The notes beneath the pieces were generated by a model. That model saw only the letters and a program-made list of their open reading frames with translations, had not been told where the DNA came from and did not search any database. From positions 53,833 through 117,832 of the forward strand of contig QWIH01000003.1 of NCBI GenBank assembly GCA_021405315.1: a stretch of DNA of 64,000 bases, read 5' to 3'. Below, one piece after another: positions 52,761-61,737 of the stretch (position 1 is the first letter of the stretch; every line of letters begins with the position of its first letter). This stretch comes from Leptolyngbya sp. PLA1. GTDB lineage: Bacteria > Planctomycetota > Phycisphaerae > Phycisphaerales > UBA1924. Both the position numbers and the translations under genes were made by a program.

Positions 52761-54356
52761 CTACCGGGCCAGCTCGATCGCCCGAGTTTCCCGCAGCACG
52801 GTCACCTTGATCTCACCCGGGAACGTCATCTCGTCGCTCACCCGCTTCGCGATCTGGTGCGCGATGAGGTACGCCTCGTTGTCATCGACCTTGGCGGCGT
52901 CGACCATCACCCGGACCTCCCGTCCCGCCTGGATCGCGTACGCCTCCGTCACGCCCCGGAACCCCATCGCGATGTCCTGCAGGTCGTTGAGACGCTGCAC
53001 GTACTTCTCCATGCTCTCCCGCCGCGCGCCGGGCCTCGCTGAGCTCACCGCGTCCGCGGCCATGACGATCGGCGTGTAGAACGAAGTCGACGGGATGTCG
53101 GCGTGGTGCCCGCCGATGGCGTTGAGCACGGGCTCCTTCTCGCCGAACTGCCGGGCGAAGTCCATGCCGATCTTGGGGTGCCCGCCCTCCATCTCGTGAT
53201 CCATGGCCTTGCCGATGTCGTGAAGGAATCCGCACCGCCTCGCGATCGTCCCGTCCAGCCCGAGCTGGTCCGCGATGATCTGGCAGAGATACGCGACCTC
53301 GATGCTGTGGCGCAGCACGTTCTGCGCATAGCTCGTGCGGTAGTGAAGCTTGCCCATCGCCTCCACGATCTTCGGGTGCAGGCCCCGCAGATTGACCTCG
53401 AGCACCGCGTCCTTGCCGGCCTTCAGCACCTTCTCGTTGATCTCCCCGCGAACCCGCTCAACGACCTCCTCGATCCGCGCGGGGTGCATCCTGCCGTCCG
53501 CGATGAGCCGCTCGAGCGACTCCACCGCGACCGCCTGCCTGATCTTGTCGAAGCAGGAAACCACGATCACCCCGGGCGTGTCGTCGACGATGATGTCCAC
53601 CCCCGTCGCCTTCTCGATCGCGCGGATGTTCCGGCCCTCCCGCCCGATGATGCGCCCCTTCATCTCGTCGTTGGGGATCGCCACGCTCCGGACCGTGCTC
53701 TCGCTGGTGTGCTCGCTCGCGTACCTCTGGATCGCCATCAGCGTGATTTCCTGGGCACGCCCCTTCGCCTGCCGCTCCGCCTCCTCGGTGATGTCCCTCG
53801 TCAACTTCGCCGCCTCGTGCCGAACCTCCTCACCCACGCGCGACAGCAGCACTTCCTTCGCCTCGTCCCGCGTCATCCCGGAGACACGCTGCAGCGCCTG
53901 CTTCTGCTCCTCGATCAGCCGGTCCGCTTCCTCGTCCTTCTGCTTGAGGCGGGCCTCCCGCTCCGTCGCCTGCGCGAGTTGCTTCGACAGCACCTGCTCC
54001 TTCTGCGTCAGTGCCTCTTCCTTCCTGTCGAAGAGGTCCTCCCGCTTCGCGAGCCGCTTCTCCGCCTCGCGGTGCTCATCCCAGGCCTTCCCGATCTCCT
54101 GGTCTGCCTTGGTCTTGAGCGCCAGGGCCTCCTTCTCGGCCTCCAGCCTCACCCGATCGACCGCGGACTTCGCCTCCACCTCCGCCCGATCGCGGATGGC
54201 CTTCGCCTCTTCCTTCGCCTGGCTGATCGTCCGTCCCGCCAGCACGCCCCGGAGCACATACCCCGCCACCGCGCCCAGGGCGAGCGCACCCGCCGCCACC
54301 CCCGCCGTCAGCCCCGTGGAGTTCTCCAGCCCGAGCAAAAACACATGTGCCGTCAT
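52761..54356 (-). CDS. rny: ribonuclease Y
   Basis: A 531-residue membrane-anchored endoribonuclease that starts mRNA decay. Order: N-terminal helix (about 14-36), long coiled coil (about 40-205, Glu/Lys/Ala-rich), KH domain (GRIIGREGRNIRAIEKATG, near 240) and HD domain (GFLHDIGKAMDHEMEGGHP, near 380) whose His and Asp bind metal. The C-terminal HD-associated part (AGREVRVMVDAAKVDDNEAY) is complete. ATG 54356 was chosen with GGGAGG about 9 nt upstream; a TTG 9 nt earlier sits directly on that site. Confidence 0.96.
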   Translation of the reverse strand: MTAHVFLLGLENSTGLTAGVAAGALALGAVAGYVLRGVLAGRTISQAKEEAKAIRDRAEVEAKSAVDRVRLEAEKEALALKTKADQEIGKAWDEHREAEKRLAKREDLFDRKEEALTQKEQVLSKQLAQATEREARLKQKDEEADRLIEEQKQALQRVSGMTRDEAKEVLLSRVGEEVRHEAAKLTRDITEEAERQAKGRAQEITLMAIQRYASEHTSESTVRSVAIPNDEMKGRIIGREGRNIRAIEKATGVDIIVDDTPGVIVVSCFDKIRQAVAVESLERLIADGRMHPARIEEVVERVRGEINEKVLKAGKDAVLEVNLRGLHPKIVEAMGKLHYRTSYAQNVLRHSIEVAYLCQIIADQLGLDGTIARRCGFLHDIGKAMDHEMEGGHPKIGMDFARQFGEKEPVLNAIGGHHADIPSTSFYTPIVMAADAVSSARPGARRESMEKYVQRLNDLQDIAMGFRGVTEAYAIQAGREVRVMVDAAKVDDNEAYLIAHQIAKRVSDEMTFPGEIKVTVLRETRAIELAR

Positions 54357-54818
54357 GGCGCGCAACCTCCCGGATGGCGCCGCCGACCTCAGAAATCGCC
54401 CGGATGTTGGTTCGCGTTCAGCGCCGACGCGTCATGATGCCGGCTCACGCACCCACAATGAGGCCGAAGCAGAGGAGTTCCCCCCATTCCGAGCCGGCTG
54501 TTGGTGTCGATCGAGTGAAGGCATGCTGCGGTCCAAATGACCTCTCGTGACGCGTGCTGGTTCCTTCGGACCGTCTCCGGCCCGAACCCGTGGCTCAACT
54601 CGAGCCACGCGGCGAAGCAAAATCCATTCTGTCAGCCGCAACCCCTACGACGATCATGAAATAACGCGATGAGTTCCAGGGGCGTTGGCCGATTCGTGTG
54701 GCGGTCTCTGATTGTCAGCGGCCACGGACCGGGTTGAGCCCGGTCCGACCACCGAACGTATCTTACCCGATCTTCATCCACCCTGCTTCCCACGTGAGGC
54801 CGGTACCCCGAGAACCCC
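54357..54818. other. 462-bp intergenic region between rny and the lipoprotein gene
   Basis: The longest non-coding stretch here. It holds the divergent control regions of rny and the lipoprotein gene. Two perfect hairpins stand out: CGTGGCTC/GAGCCACG (54589-54609, 8 bp, 5-nt loop) and CGGACCGGG/CCCGGTCCG (54725-54747, 9 bp, 5-nt loop). Neither has a T-run. A TATCTT at 54759 could be a -10 box for the plus-strand gene. I saw no match to tmRNA, RNase P RNA, SRP RNA or a tRNA, and no convincing small reading frame. Confidence 0.6.
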
Positions 54819-55526
54819 ATGAAGCACCCCGGCGCCACCACCCTCTCGCTCCCCATTCTGTTCGTGTTGCTTTCGGGTTGCACCCTCCCGCAGCGAGGGA
54901 CCCCGATTTCCATTCGCGGCCAGGCACACCGTGAGGCCCTCGCTGTGGATCTCGAGAACCTCCACGGCGGGGTCATCGTCGAGGTTGACCCGGCCGCCCC
55001 CGCTCCGCGAATCTCCCTCGAAGGGGCCGCGGGCGCGGACTCGAACGCATGGGCCGCCGCCCAGATCGATCCGGGTGAACCGGGCCCGGTCTTGCGGGTC
55101 ATCGTGCAACCCAAGGCCGGCTCCCCTCCCACCGATGTCCGCGTCACGCTCCCGGCCATGGCCGGAGCCAGGGTGCGGACCGCCGGGGGCTCCATCGTCA
55201 TCCGCGGAGCCAGCGGTGCCCTCGACGCTCAGAGCGGCGACGAAGTCGTGAGAGGTGGAGACGTGCACGTGTCCTTCGCGCAGCCGATCGACTCGCCGGT
55301 GCTGGTCCGGTCGTCGGGCGGAAACGTGAGCCTCGAAGCCCCGTTCGGTTCGCGCGGACTCCTGCTCATCAAGAGCCCGACCCAGCCCGCCTTCGATGGT
55401 CAGGGGCAGTCCTGCGTCTTCCAGAGCACGTCCGCGGGCGGATGGTCCTCTGATCTCGGCCCCGGCGGGTTTGAGATCAGGCTCATCGCCGACCGCGGAT
55501 CGGCGAGCGTGCGTCTCCGACGCTGA
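54819..55526 (+). CDS. lipoprotein with adhesin-like beta-repeat domain
   Basis: A 235-residue protein with a lipoprotein signal and lipobox LLSGC (Cys21). The rest is rich in short beta strands (VRVTLPAMAGARVRTAGGSI, VVRGGDVHVSFAQP, PVLVRSSGGNVSLEAPF), a pattern seen in DUF4097-type beta-solenoid or adhesin-like proteins. Function unknown. It converges on the PilZ-like gene with 14 nt between stops. The leader upstream of the ATG is the structured 54357-54818 region. Confidence 0.7.
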   Translation: MKHPGATTLSLPILFVLLSGCTLPQRGTPISIRGQAHREALAVDLENLHGGVIVEVDPAAPAPRISLEGAAGADSNAWAAAQIDPGEPGPVLRVIVQPKAGSPPTDVRVTLPAMAGARVRTAGGSIVIRGASGALDAQSGDEVVRGGDVHVSFAQPIDSPVLVRSSGGNVSLEAPFGSRGLLLIKSPTQPAFDGQGQSCVFQSTSAGGWSSDLGPGGFEIRLIADRGSASVRLRR

Positions 55527-55540
55527 CGCGCAGCCCGGGC

Positions 55541-56383
55541 TCAGGCCGCCTTCCGCGCTCCCTGGACGAGCCCCACGAACCGCGTGATCTGCTCCACGAT
55601 GAACTCGCGGTGCGACGGATTGAAGGCGAACTCGAACGCAAGCCCGAGATACAGATTCTGCTCGCTGTCGATGTGCGAGTGCGCCTGCTTCGCCGTGATG
55701 CCCAGCGGGATCGGGATGTGCGGAGACAGGTCCAGTCTCATCCACATCAGCTTGCACTTGGCTGCCGCCGCGGCGTCGTTCTTTCCCACGAGCAGGCCCA
55801 CGCCGCCGCCGCCCAGGTTCAGCAGCTTCGCATGGAACGACGGGCCGACCTCCGGAAGGAGCTGCTCCGGGGCCGCCCCCGCCAGCCTGAGCGGCGAACG
55901 CTCGAGCGTGAGTATCGCCTCGCGGTTGGCGGCCTCGGCCGCGATCACGCTCGAGGGTGCGAGCAGCGGCGCACACTCCACCCCGGGAAGCCGGAGCTCG
56001 GTCGTGCTCACGCGGAGAAACTCGCGCCGGACGCACCGCTCGACGCGCTCCGGAGCGCTCAACCGAAGTGTCGCGCTCCGGCCTACCGCGATCGGCCCGC
56101 TGCCCACCACGCGCGTGTGAAACACCCAGCGGTTCTGTCCGACGGTCATGACCGCAACCAGAGGCGTGCCCGGCTCCATGCCGAACGAACGGCCCGCCGC
56201 CGCCGGCATCTCGACCAGCAGCCCGTCATCGCCGACGTGGAAGAGCCTCACACGCCACATCAGGTCCGGCGCCTCGTGCCCACCCTCGGGCCGCGCGATG
56301 CTGACCTCGATGCCCCCGCCCCGGGCCGCGATCTGCTCCAGCAGTTCACGCCACCGCTCCGTTCTCGATCGATTGGCTGGCAC
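55541..56383 (-). CDS. PilZ/YcgR-like protein, degenerate c-di-GMP motif
   Basis: A 280-residue protein with a YcgR-N-like beta domain (about 25-120, LFHVGDDGLLVEMPA) followed by a PilZ-like domain that starts with RREFLRVS, matching the RxxxR motif that contacts c-di-GMP. The second motif, D/NxSxxG, reads NLGGGG, so the Ser is lost. Binding may be weak or absent. PilZ proteins control motility or envelope machines. The GTG at 56383 has GGAG 8 nt upstream. It lies 124 nt after the transglutaminase gene and may have its own promoter. Confidence 0.65.
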   Translation of the reverse strand: MPANRSRTERWRELLEQIAARGGGIEVSIARPEGGHEAPDLMWRVRLFHVGDDGLLVEMPAAAGRSFGMEPGTPLVAVMTVGQNRWVFHTRVVGSGPIAVGRSATLRLSAPERVERCVRREFLRVSTTELRLPGVECAPLLAPSSVIAAEAANREAILTLERSPLRLAGAAPEQLLPEVGPSFHAKLLNLGGGGVGLLVGKNDAAAAAKCKLMWMRLDLSPHIPIPLGITAKQAHSHIDSEQNLYLGLAFEFAFNPSHREFIVEQITRFVGLVQGARKAA

Positions 56384-56507
56384 GGCTGCACTCCAGAGGG
56401 TCGCGCCGGCGCAGGCCGGCTTCGCCGCCGACTCCATCGGGCCGTGCCACGGACCGCTTGAGCACTCACCCCGCCGCCGACCACGCACGGGCCGATAAGG
56501 GGTCGCC

Positions 56508-58676
56508 TCACCGGCGCAGGCGGCGCAACGCCCGGCTGGCGGCACGCACACGAGACCGGTCCGCGTCACGCGCCGGACCCTCCCGCCCGAACGCAGCCGC
56601 GTCCACGACCAGCGCCGCCTCGAGCACCAACGCCCCCACCTCCGGGTCGCGAGATGCCACCTCCCGCGCGAACGCGGAAAGCGGCATCCACTCCGGCTTC
56701 GACTCGCCCCGACGCGAGAGCTCACGCAGCAGCCGGTCGTAGTCCCGCCTCAGATCTTCCGGCAACCCCCAGCCCGCATGCGCCTCGCCCGCCCTCCTTC
56801 GCCGGCGCCGCAGTACCTGCCAGAGCCACACCAGCCCCACGCTCACCACTACCGCCCCACCGGCCCACCCCAGAACCCTCCCAGGGCGAGTTCGTTCCCG
56901 CGCTCCATCCCCCCGGAGCCACCCCGCGGCCTGCTCGACCACCCCCCCACGCCCCGGTTCGCCACCCAGCAGCCGGAGCTGCTGCGAACGGTCAAACCCC
57001 ACCACGGACGTGTTCCACGACTCCTCCGCGCGATCCATGAGCCGCGAGAGCCGCCCCAGCAGCGACGTCTGCCTCGCCGCCAACCGGCTGATCTCCGCCG
57101 GCGGCGTCGCGTCGAACGTCCGCCACACCCCCGGCGCAACGCACGCCTCCACCCACGCGTGCGCATGGCTGTCACGAACGATGTAGTGCCCCGCGTCAGC
57201 GTCAAACTCCGAGAGCAGATAGCCCGTCACGACCCGCGCCTCCACGCCGATGCTGCGGCACATCATCGCCAGCGCCGAGGCGAAGTGCTCGCAGTGACCG
57301 GTCCGCGACTCCTCCAGGAAGAAGTCGATCGGCTCCACCCCCAGCGGGGTCGCCGGGCCGTCGAGCGTGTACGTGTAGTTCAGCCTCAGGAACGCCTCCA
57401 GCTTCCGCACCGCCAGCGCGTCCTCCCCGCGGGGCCTCACCGCCGGGTCCGGCTCCATCTCCGCCGCTCGGAGCTGCGCCCACGCGATCTCCCGCGCCGC
57501 ACGCACAGCACGTCCCGCCGGACCGCGCCGCTCGGGCTCGCCGGGCTCTTCCGGGGGCGCTTCCATCGGGATCGAAAGCACCCGGTACGTCAGAGTACCT
57601 TCGCCGCCCAGACGCTCCGCGGTCCAGGCCGAGTGGTCGACGTTGACGTGCACCGTGCGCTCCAAGGCCCCAAACTCCAACGACACCGGCCTGAGGAGCA
57701 TGAACAGGGGCACGGTAACTCGCGGCCCGGCCTCCGCCGTGACCTCCTGCACCACCTCGCGCCCCCCCGGCTCATCCGGCGAGATCCGCACGAACTGCCC
57801 CGTCTCCAGCGCCACCGCCGTCCCCGATCCGCTCGGCTCGCCTTCGGTCCACCGAGAGCCCTCATACCGCGTGAGCACCGCGCCACGCATGTGGTAATGC
57901 TCCCCGACGCCGCCCAGCACCCGCCCGGCGCGACCCTGCGTCAGCCGCACGTTCATCACCCAGCGGCCCGACGTCCGGATCGGCCCAGCCCTCGTCAGGT
58001 CGATCTCATCCCCAAAGCCCGTCACCCGCACGGCCCGCTTCACCCCCAGCGAGGCATCGCGGAACCACACCCCGCGCGGCACCGCCACGAAGATCAGCAC
58101 CGCCAGCGGCAGCACCGCCCCGAGCACCAGCGCCGACAACCCGACGAACGCCCCAGCGGGCGCCCGGGGCTCGGGACGTTCCGCCCTCGCCGCGCCCGCC
58201 AGCAACTGATACATCATCACGCCGGCAGCAAGCAACGGCGCCGCGACCACCAGCAGAACTCCCACGCCCAGCGACACGTCCGTCAGCGTCGCACCAATCA
58301 ACAGGAACGCCGACAGCGTCAGCACCTGCCCGTAATCCCGAACCTGACGCCGCTCCCACAGCTTCACCGCGATCACCGCCGCCAGAAACTGCGCAAACGC
58401 CGATACCGCCGGTGCCCCCTGCAACAGCCGTCCGCCCGCGCCCAGCAAGACCCCCACAAGAATCAGCGTGCTCGCCCAGCGGGGAAGCCCCCTCGCCGCT
58501 CCCCCGGCCCTCCACTCGGTCTGCACCCACCCCATGGCGCAGGCGGCCGCCAAGACGCCGCCCATCAGAAGATCCCGCTCCGCGAGCGCGTACGCGCTCA
58601 CCGCGAGCAGCACGAGGGCAAGCAGCACCCAGCGAAAGGGCGGAAGCACGCTCGCAACCGGCGCCGCCTCGCTCAT
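56508..58676 (-). CDS. TgpA-type membrane transglutaminase-like protein
   Basis: A 722-residue protein. Six or so membrane helices (about 15-210) form the DUF3488 part, followed by a periplasmic transglutaminase core with the catalytic triad Cys in SRTGHCEHFASALAM, His in SHAHAWVEACV and Asp in WRTFDATPP. One further helix (about 620-640) and a C-terminal DUF4129-like region follow. Family members are cysteine protease or transglutaminase-like envelope proteins. Its ATG overlaps the DUF58 stop (ATGA), the usual partner. Confidence 0.88.
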   Translation of the reverse strand: MSEAAPVASVLPPFRWVLLALVLLAVSAYALAERDLLMGGVLAAACAMGWVQTEWRAGGAARGLPRWASTLILVGVLLGAGGRLLQGAPAVSAFAQFLAAVIAVKLWERRQVRDYGQVLTLSAFLLIGATLTDVSLGVGVLLVVAAPLLAAGVMMYQLLAGAARAERPEPRAPAGAFVGLSALVLGAVLPLAVLIFVAVPRGVWFRDASLGVKRAVRVTGFGDEIDLTRAGPIRTSGRWVMNVRLTQGRAGRVLGGVGEHYHMRGAVLTRYEGSRWTEGEPSGSGTAVALETGQFVRISPDEPGGREVVQEVTAEAGPRVTVPLFMLLRPVSLEFGALERTVHVNVDHSAWTAERLGGEGTLTYRVLSIPMEAPPEEPGEPERRGPAGRAVRAAREIAWAQLRAAEMEPDPAVRPRGEDALAVRKLEAFLRLNYTYTLDGPATPLGVEPIDFFLEESRTGHCEHFASALAMMCRSIGVEARVVTGYLLSEFDADAGHYIVRDSHAHAWVEACVAPGVWRTFDATPPAEISRLAARQTSLLGRLSRLMDRAEESWNTSVVGFDRSQQLRLLGGEPGRGGVVEQAAGWLRGDGARERTRPGRVLGWAGGAVVVSVGLVWLWQVLRRRRRRAGEAHAGWGLPEDLRRDYDRLLRELSRRGESKPEWMPLSAFAREVASRDPEVGALVLEAALVVDAAAFGREGPARDADRSRVRAASRALRRLRR

Positions 58677-59815
58677 CTGCCCGCCCCCCACCCCAGCCCC
58701 GCCAACCACTTGGACACCCGCGCCATCCGCCCCAACCGCGCCGCCTCCACCCGCACCGGCGTCGGCGACACCCCCAGGTCCTCAATGCTCACCCAGCGCG
58801 GCGACCGCGCAGGCCCTTCCCCGATCGACACCGTCGCCCCCCTCTCGTCCGCGCCGTCCGCCGACGCCCCAGGCCTCCACAGCGCGAGCGCATCGAGAAC
58901 CTGCGTGTGTGAGGCACGAGCAGGCCCACCCTCCAATCCCACCCCGATCCCGCGCTTCAACGCCGCCAGCGCAAGCCCGGCGGCGGCGCTCGCCACGGCC
59001 TCCGCGACCGGCCCCGGCCCGTCCGCCACCAGACGGAGGCGAAGCGCCTCCGCCGTCGCCACGGACCGCTCGGATACCACCTCCTCGTCACGCCTCGCCG
59101 AGGGCCTCCAGGCGATTCGTCGCGCACTGTCGCCGGTCGTGTACTCGCGCAGCGAGTGAAACTCCTCGCCGCCCCTCGCTTGCCGCCGGGAGCTCCTCCC
59201 GCGAACTCCACCCGCGAGCACGGGCGGCAGCGCCACGCTCGCCACGCGGGGCCGTACAAGCAGGCTCGCGTCGTGCTCGAATGTCACCGACTTCTTCATG
59301 AGCCCGAACGGGAACGTCGTCCAGACACGGAACCGGCCCAGCCCGCACCGCCCCCGAGCGACCCCCTCGGCCTGCGCCACCACCTCCCGCGTCGCGCCCG
59401 CGGGCACGTGCGATACGAAGGCCCGGAGCGGTGTCAACCGTCCACTCCATCCCTCGGCAGGCCCCGGGGCGAGTTCCTCGATCGTCAGGCCCATCAGGGG
59501 CATGAGCCGGGATCCGTTGGACACCCGGTATCGGACGAACACCGGCTCACCAACCTGCGCCACCCGCGGCACGACCCGCTCCACGTGCACACGCATCAGC
59601 ATCCCCCCGCTGATGACCCCGGAAACCGCGAGCGCCGCCGTGCACACCCCGAAGAGCCAGAACAGCAGGTTGTTCTGCGCGTTCGCCGCCCCGGCGAACA
59701 GCACGATCGTCGTGGCGACATACGCGACGCCCGGCGCGTGGAAGTGGTACCGCCGCGAGACCACCCGGGCCCCGTCGATCCCGCCGAGCGCCGGCAACAC
59801 GCGAGGCCCGCCCAT
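58673..59815 (-). CDS. DUF58 domain membrane protein
   Basis: A 380-residue protein with two N-terminal helices (about 30-70), a beta-rich periplasmic-like part and the DUF58 signature GGEEFHSLREYTTGDSARRI followed by AWRPSARR. DUF58 proteins usually sit with a MoxR ATPase and a TgpA-type transglutaminase. Here the transglutaminase follows with an ATGA overlap, but the upstream gene is scpB and no moxR is visible. The ATG has GGGGGAG 4 nt upstream. Confidence 0.88.
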   Translation of the reverse strand: MGGPRVLPALGGIDGARVVSRRYHFHAPGVAYVATTIVLFAGAANAQNNLLFWLFGVCTAALAVSGVISGGMLMRVHVERVVPRVAQVGEPVFVRYRVSNGSRLMPLMGLTIEELAPGPAEGWSGRLTPLRAFVSHVPAGATREVVAQAEGVARGRCGLGRFRVWTTFPFGLMKKSVTFEHDASLLVRPRVASVALPPVLAGGVRGRSSRRQARGGEEFHSLREYTTGDSARRIAWRPSARRDEEVVSERSVATAEALRLRLVADGPGPVAEAVASAAAGLALAALKRGIGVGLEGGPARASHTQVLDALALWRPGASADGADERGATVSIGEGPARSPRWVSIEDLGVSPTPVRVEAARLGRMARVSKWLAGLGWGAGR

Positions 59816-59828
59816 GCCGCTCCCCCGC

Positions 59829-60485
59829 CTAGAGGCCGATCGGCTTCAGCTCCGCGAGCGTTGGCAGGTCGTTGATGGAGGCCAGCCCGAACTGATCGAG
59901 GAACTGCTTGGACGTGCCGTAGAGCAGCGGACGTCCCAACTCCTCCGCTCGCCCGGTGACCGTCACCAGGCGACGGTCGATCAGGCTGCGAAGCACCTCG
60001 CCGCAGGACACGCCCCGGATGGCCTCGAGCTGCGCCCGCGTGATCGGCTGCTTGTACGCAACGATCGCGAGCGTCTCCACCGCCTGGCGTGAGAGCTTGG
60101 ACGCGAGCCTCGCCCTCTGGAACGCCGCGATGTGCGCCGCGTGCGAGGGGAGCGTCATCACCCGCCACCCGCCCGCCCGCTTCTCCACGCGGAACGTGCG
60201 CCCGGTCGCCGCGAGGTCCGCGTTCAGCGCCTCGATCGCTCGCTCCACGCGCTCGCACGCCACCGCCCGCTCCGCGTCCATCACCTTCTTCGAGGTCTCG
60301 CCCTCCGCCGCGTCCTCCTCTCGCACCAGCCCCGCGGCCTCCGCGAGTCTGAGCGTCGTCGTCGGCCGGTCCGCGCACAGCAGGATCGCCTCCAGCACCG
60401 CGGGGAGCGACCCGTCCGCCCGTTCCTCGCTGCCGGGTTCGCACGTCCCCTCCGTCGCCGCCGGCGCCTGCGTGGGATTGGTCAT
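59829..60485 (-). CDS. scpB: segregation and condensation protein B
   Basis: A 218-residue cytoplasmic protein with two winged-helix domains (LEAILLCADRPTTTLRLAEA, then AVETLAIVAYKQPITRAQLE, IRGVSCGEVLRSLIDRRLV, GRPLLYGTSKQFLDQFGL). ScpB with ScpA and SMC forms the bacterial condensin that compacts and separates chromosomes. The ATG at 60485 has GGAGG 4 nt upstream. scpA is not in the window; the neighbours are membrane genes and a GTPase. Confidence 0.93.
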   Translation of the reverse strand: MTNPTQAPAATEGTCEPGSEERADGSLPAVLEAILLCADRPTTTLRLAEAAGLVREEDAAEGETSKKVMDAERAVACERVERAIEALNADLAATGRTFRVEKRAGGWRVMTLPSHAAHIAAFQRARLASKLSRQAVETLAIVAYKQPITRAQLEAIRGVSCGEVLRSLIDRRLVTVTGRAEELGRPLLYGTSKQFLDQFGLASINDLPTLAELKPIGL

Positions 60486-60543
60486 CTCGCCTCCGTGCCG
60501 ATGTGCCCCACATCCGGGGGTCGCGGCCAACTTCCGAAACACA

Positions 60544-61707
60544 CTACGCGATCAGCGCCGCAAGCAGCTCGCTGACTCCCTGGCTCCGGGTCGCCACTGT
60601 CTCGTGGATCGGCCGCCGGCCCGCGACATCGCGCAGATCCTTCACCAGCTCATTCTCCCCCGGGTGGTCCGCCTTGTTGCACACGAAGACGTCGGCGATC
60701 TCGAGAATCCCCGCCTTGTCCATCTGGATGGCGTCGCCCATGCCGGGGGTCAGCACCACAGCCGTGCGGCCCACGAACTGCCGGATGCGCGTCTCGTTCT
60801 GGCCGGCGCCCACCGTTTCCACGAACAGCGTGTCGATCCTCTGCGGACCGTCGAACGCGCCCCCGATGAGCTCGATGATCTCCGGCAACGCGTGATAGTC
60901 CTCGCCGCTGATCGCGAACGAGCGGTAGAACACGGTTTCATCGATCGTGTTGAAGTCTACCCGCAGCCTGTCGCCCAGCAGCGCCCCGCCCGTGATGGGA
61001 CTCATCGGGTCAAAGGCGACCACGCCGCATCGGCCCGAATACCCCGCCTCCCCCGCCGCCGCGCGTCGCGAATACTCGCTGACCATCTGCGCCACCAGCG
61101 TGCTCTTGCCCGCTCCCGGCGAGCCCGTGACGCCGATGACGCGCACCGGCCTCCGGCGACGCGCCTCCGCACGGACCTTCCCCCCCTCGTGCGCGAGCGA
61201 CAGATCCCTCGCCAGTTGGGCGGCCGGCGTCGCCCCGGGCACCACCGCCTGCCTCGCCCGCACCGCGCCGTGCACCGCCTCCACGATGTCCAGCAGACCC
61301 ACCCCCGTCGTGAAGCAGCGCGCGATCCCCGCCTCGATCAGCTTGGGGATGTCCTCCTGCGGCAGGATGCCCCCCATGTACACCGGCAGGTCAGGCCTGC
61401 CCAGCGCCCGCAGTTCGCCCACGAGCTTCGGACCCAGCACCAGGTGCGAGTTGCTCATCATCGACGCGCATACCACGTCGCAATCCTCGTCCCGCGCGGA
61501 GATCGCCAGGCTCCGGGGCGTCTGCCACAGCCCGGAGTAGATCACGTGAACGCCCGAGTCGCGGAGCGCACGCGCGATCACCTTCACACCCCGGTCGTGC
61601 CCGTCCAGGCCCATCTTGCCCAACAGCACGCGCGGCCTGTGCGGCAGATCCGCGCACCGGTCTCGCTTCTCGAACTCTGTGGTCGCCCCGTGTAGTTGCG
61701 TTGCCAT
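60544..61707 (-). CDS. B12-binding domain fused to MeaB/ArgK-type GTPase
   Basis: A 387-residue cytoplasmic protein. Residues 25-155 are a cobalamin-binding domain with the DxHxxG motif (GKMGLDGHDRGVKVIARAL) and the VVCASMMSNSH and VYMGGILPQ blocks of methylmalonyl-CoA mutase small domains. Residues 185-387 are a G3E GTPase: P-loop GVTGSPGAGKST, DPMSP, ETVGAGQNE and NKADH. The same two domains form the N-terminal half of IcmF, but the mutase barrel is absent. It probably loads or protects B12 in an acyl-CoA mutase encoded elsewhere. It lies 58 nt before scpB and 30 nt after a secreted-protein gene. Confidence 0.85.
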   Translation of the reverse strand: MATQLHGATTEFEKRDRCADLPHRPRVLLGKMGLDGHDRGVKVIARALRDSGVHVIYSGLWQTPRSLAISARDEDCDVVCASMMSNSHLVLGPKLVGELRALGRPDLPVYMGGILPQEDIPKLIEAGIARCFTTGVGLLDIVEAVHGAVRARQAVVPGATPAAQLARDLSLAHEGGKVRAEARRRRPVRVIGVTGSPGAGKSTLVAQMVSEYSRRAAAGEAGYSGRCGVVAFDPMSPITGGALLGDRLRVDFNTIDETVFYRSFAISGEDYHALPEIIELIGGAFDGPQRIDTLFVETVGAGQNETRIRQFVGRTAVVLTPGMGDAIQMDKAGILEIADVFVCNKADHPGENELVKDLRDVAGRRPIHETVATRSQGVSELLAALIA

Positions 61708-61737
61708 CCGCCGGATTGTACCTGCCCCGGGCGGGGC

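Noticed and set aside
54541..54660. Hairpin region as tmRNA, RNase P RNA or SRP RNA
   Set aside because: None of the conserved sequence blocks of those RNAs could be found on either strand.
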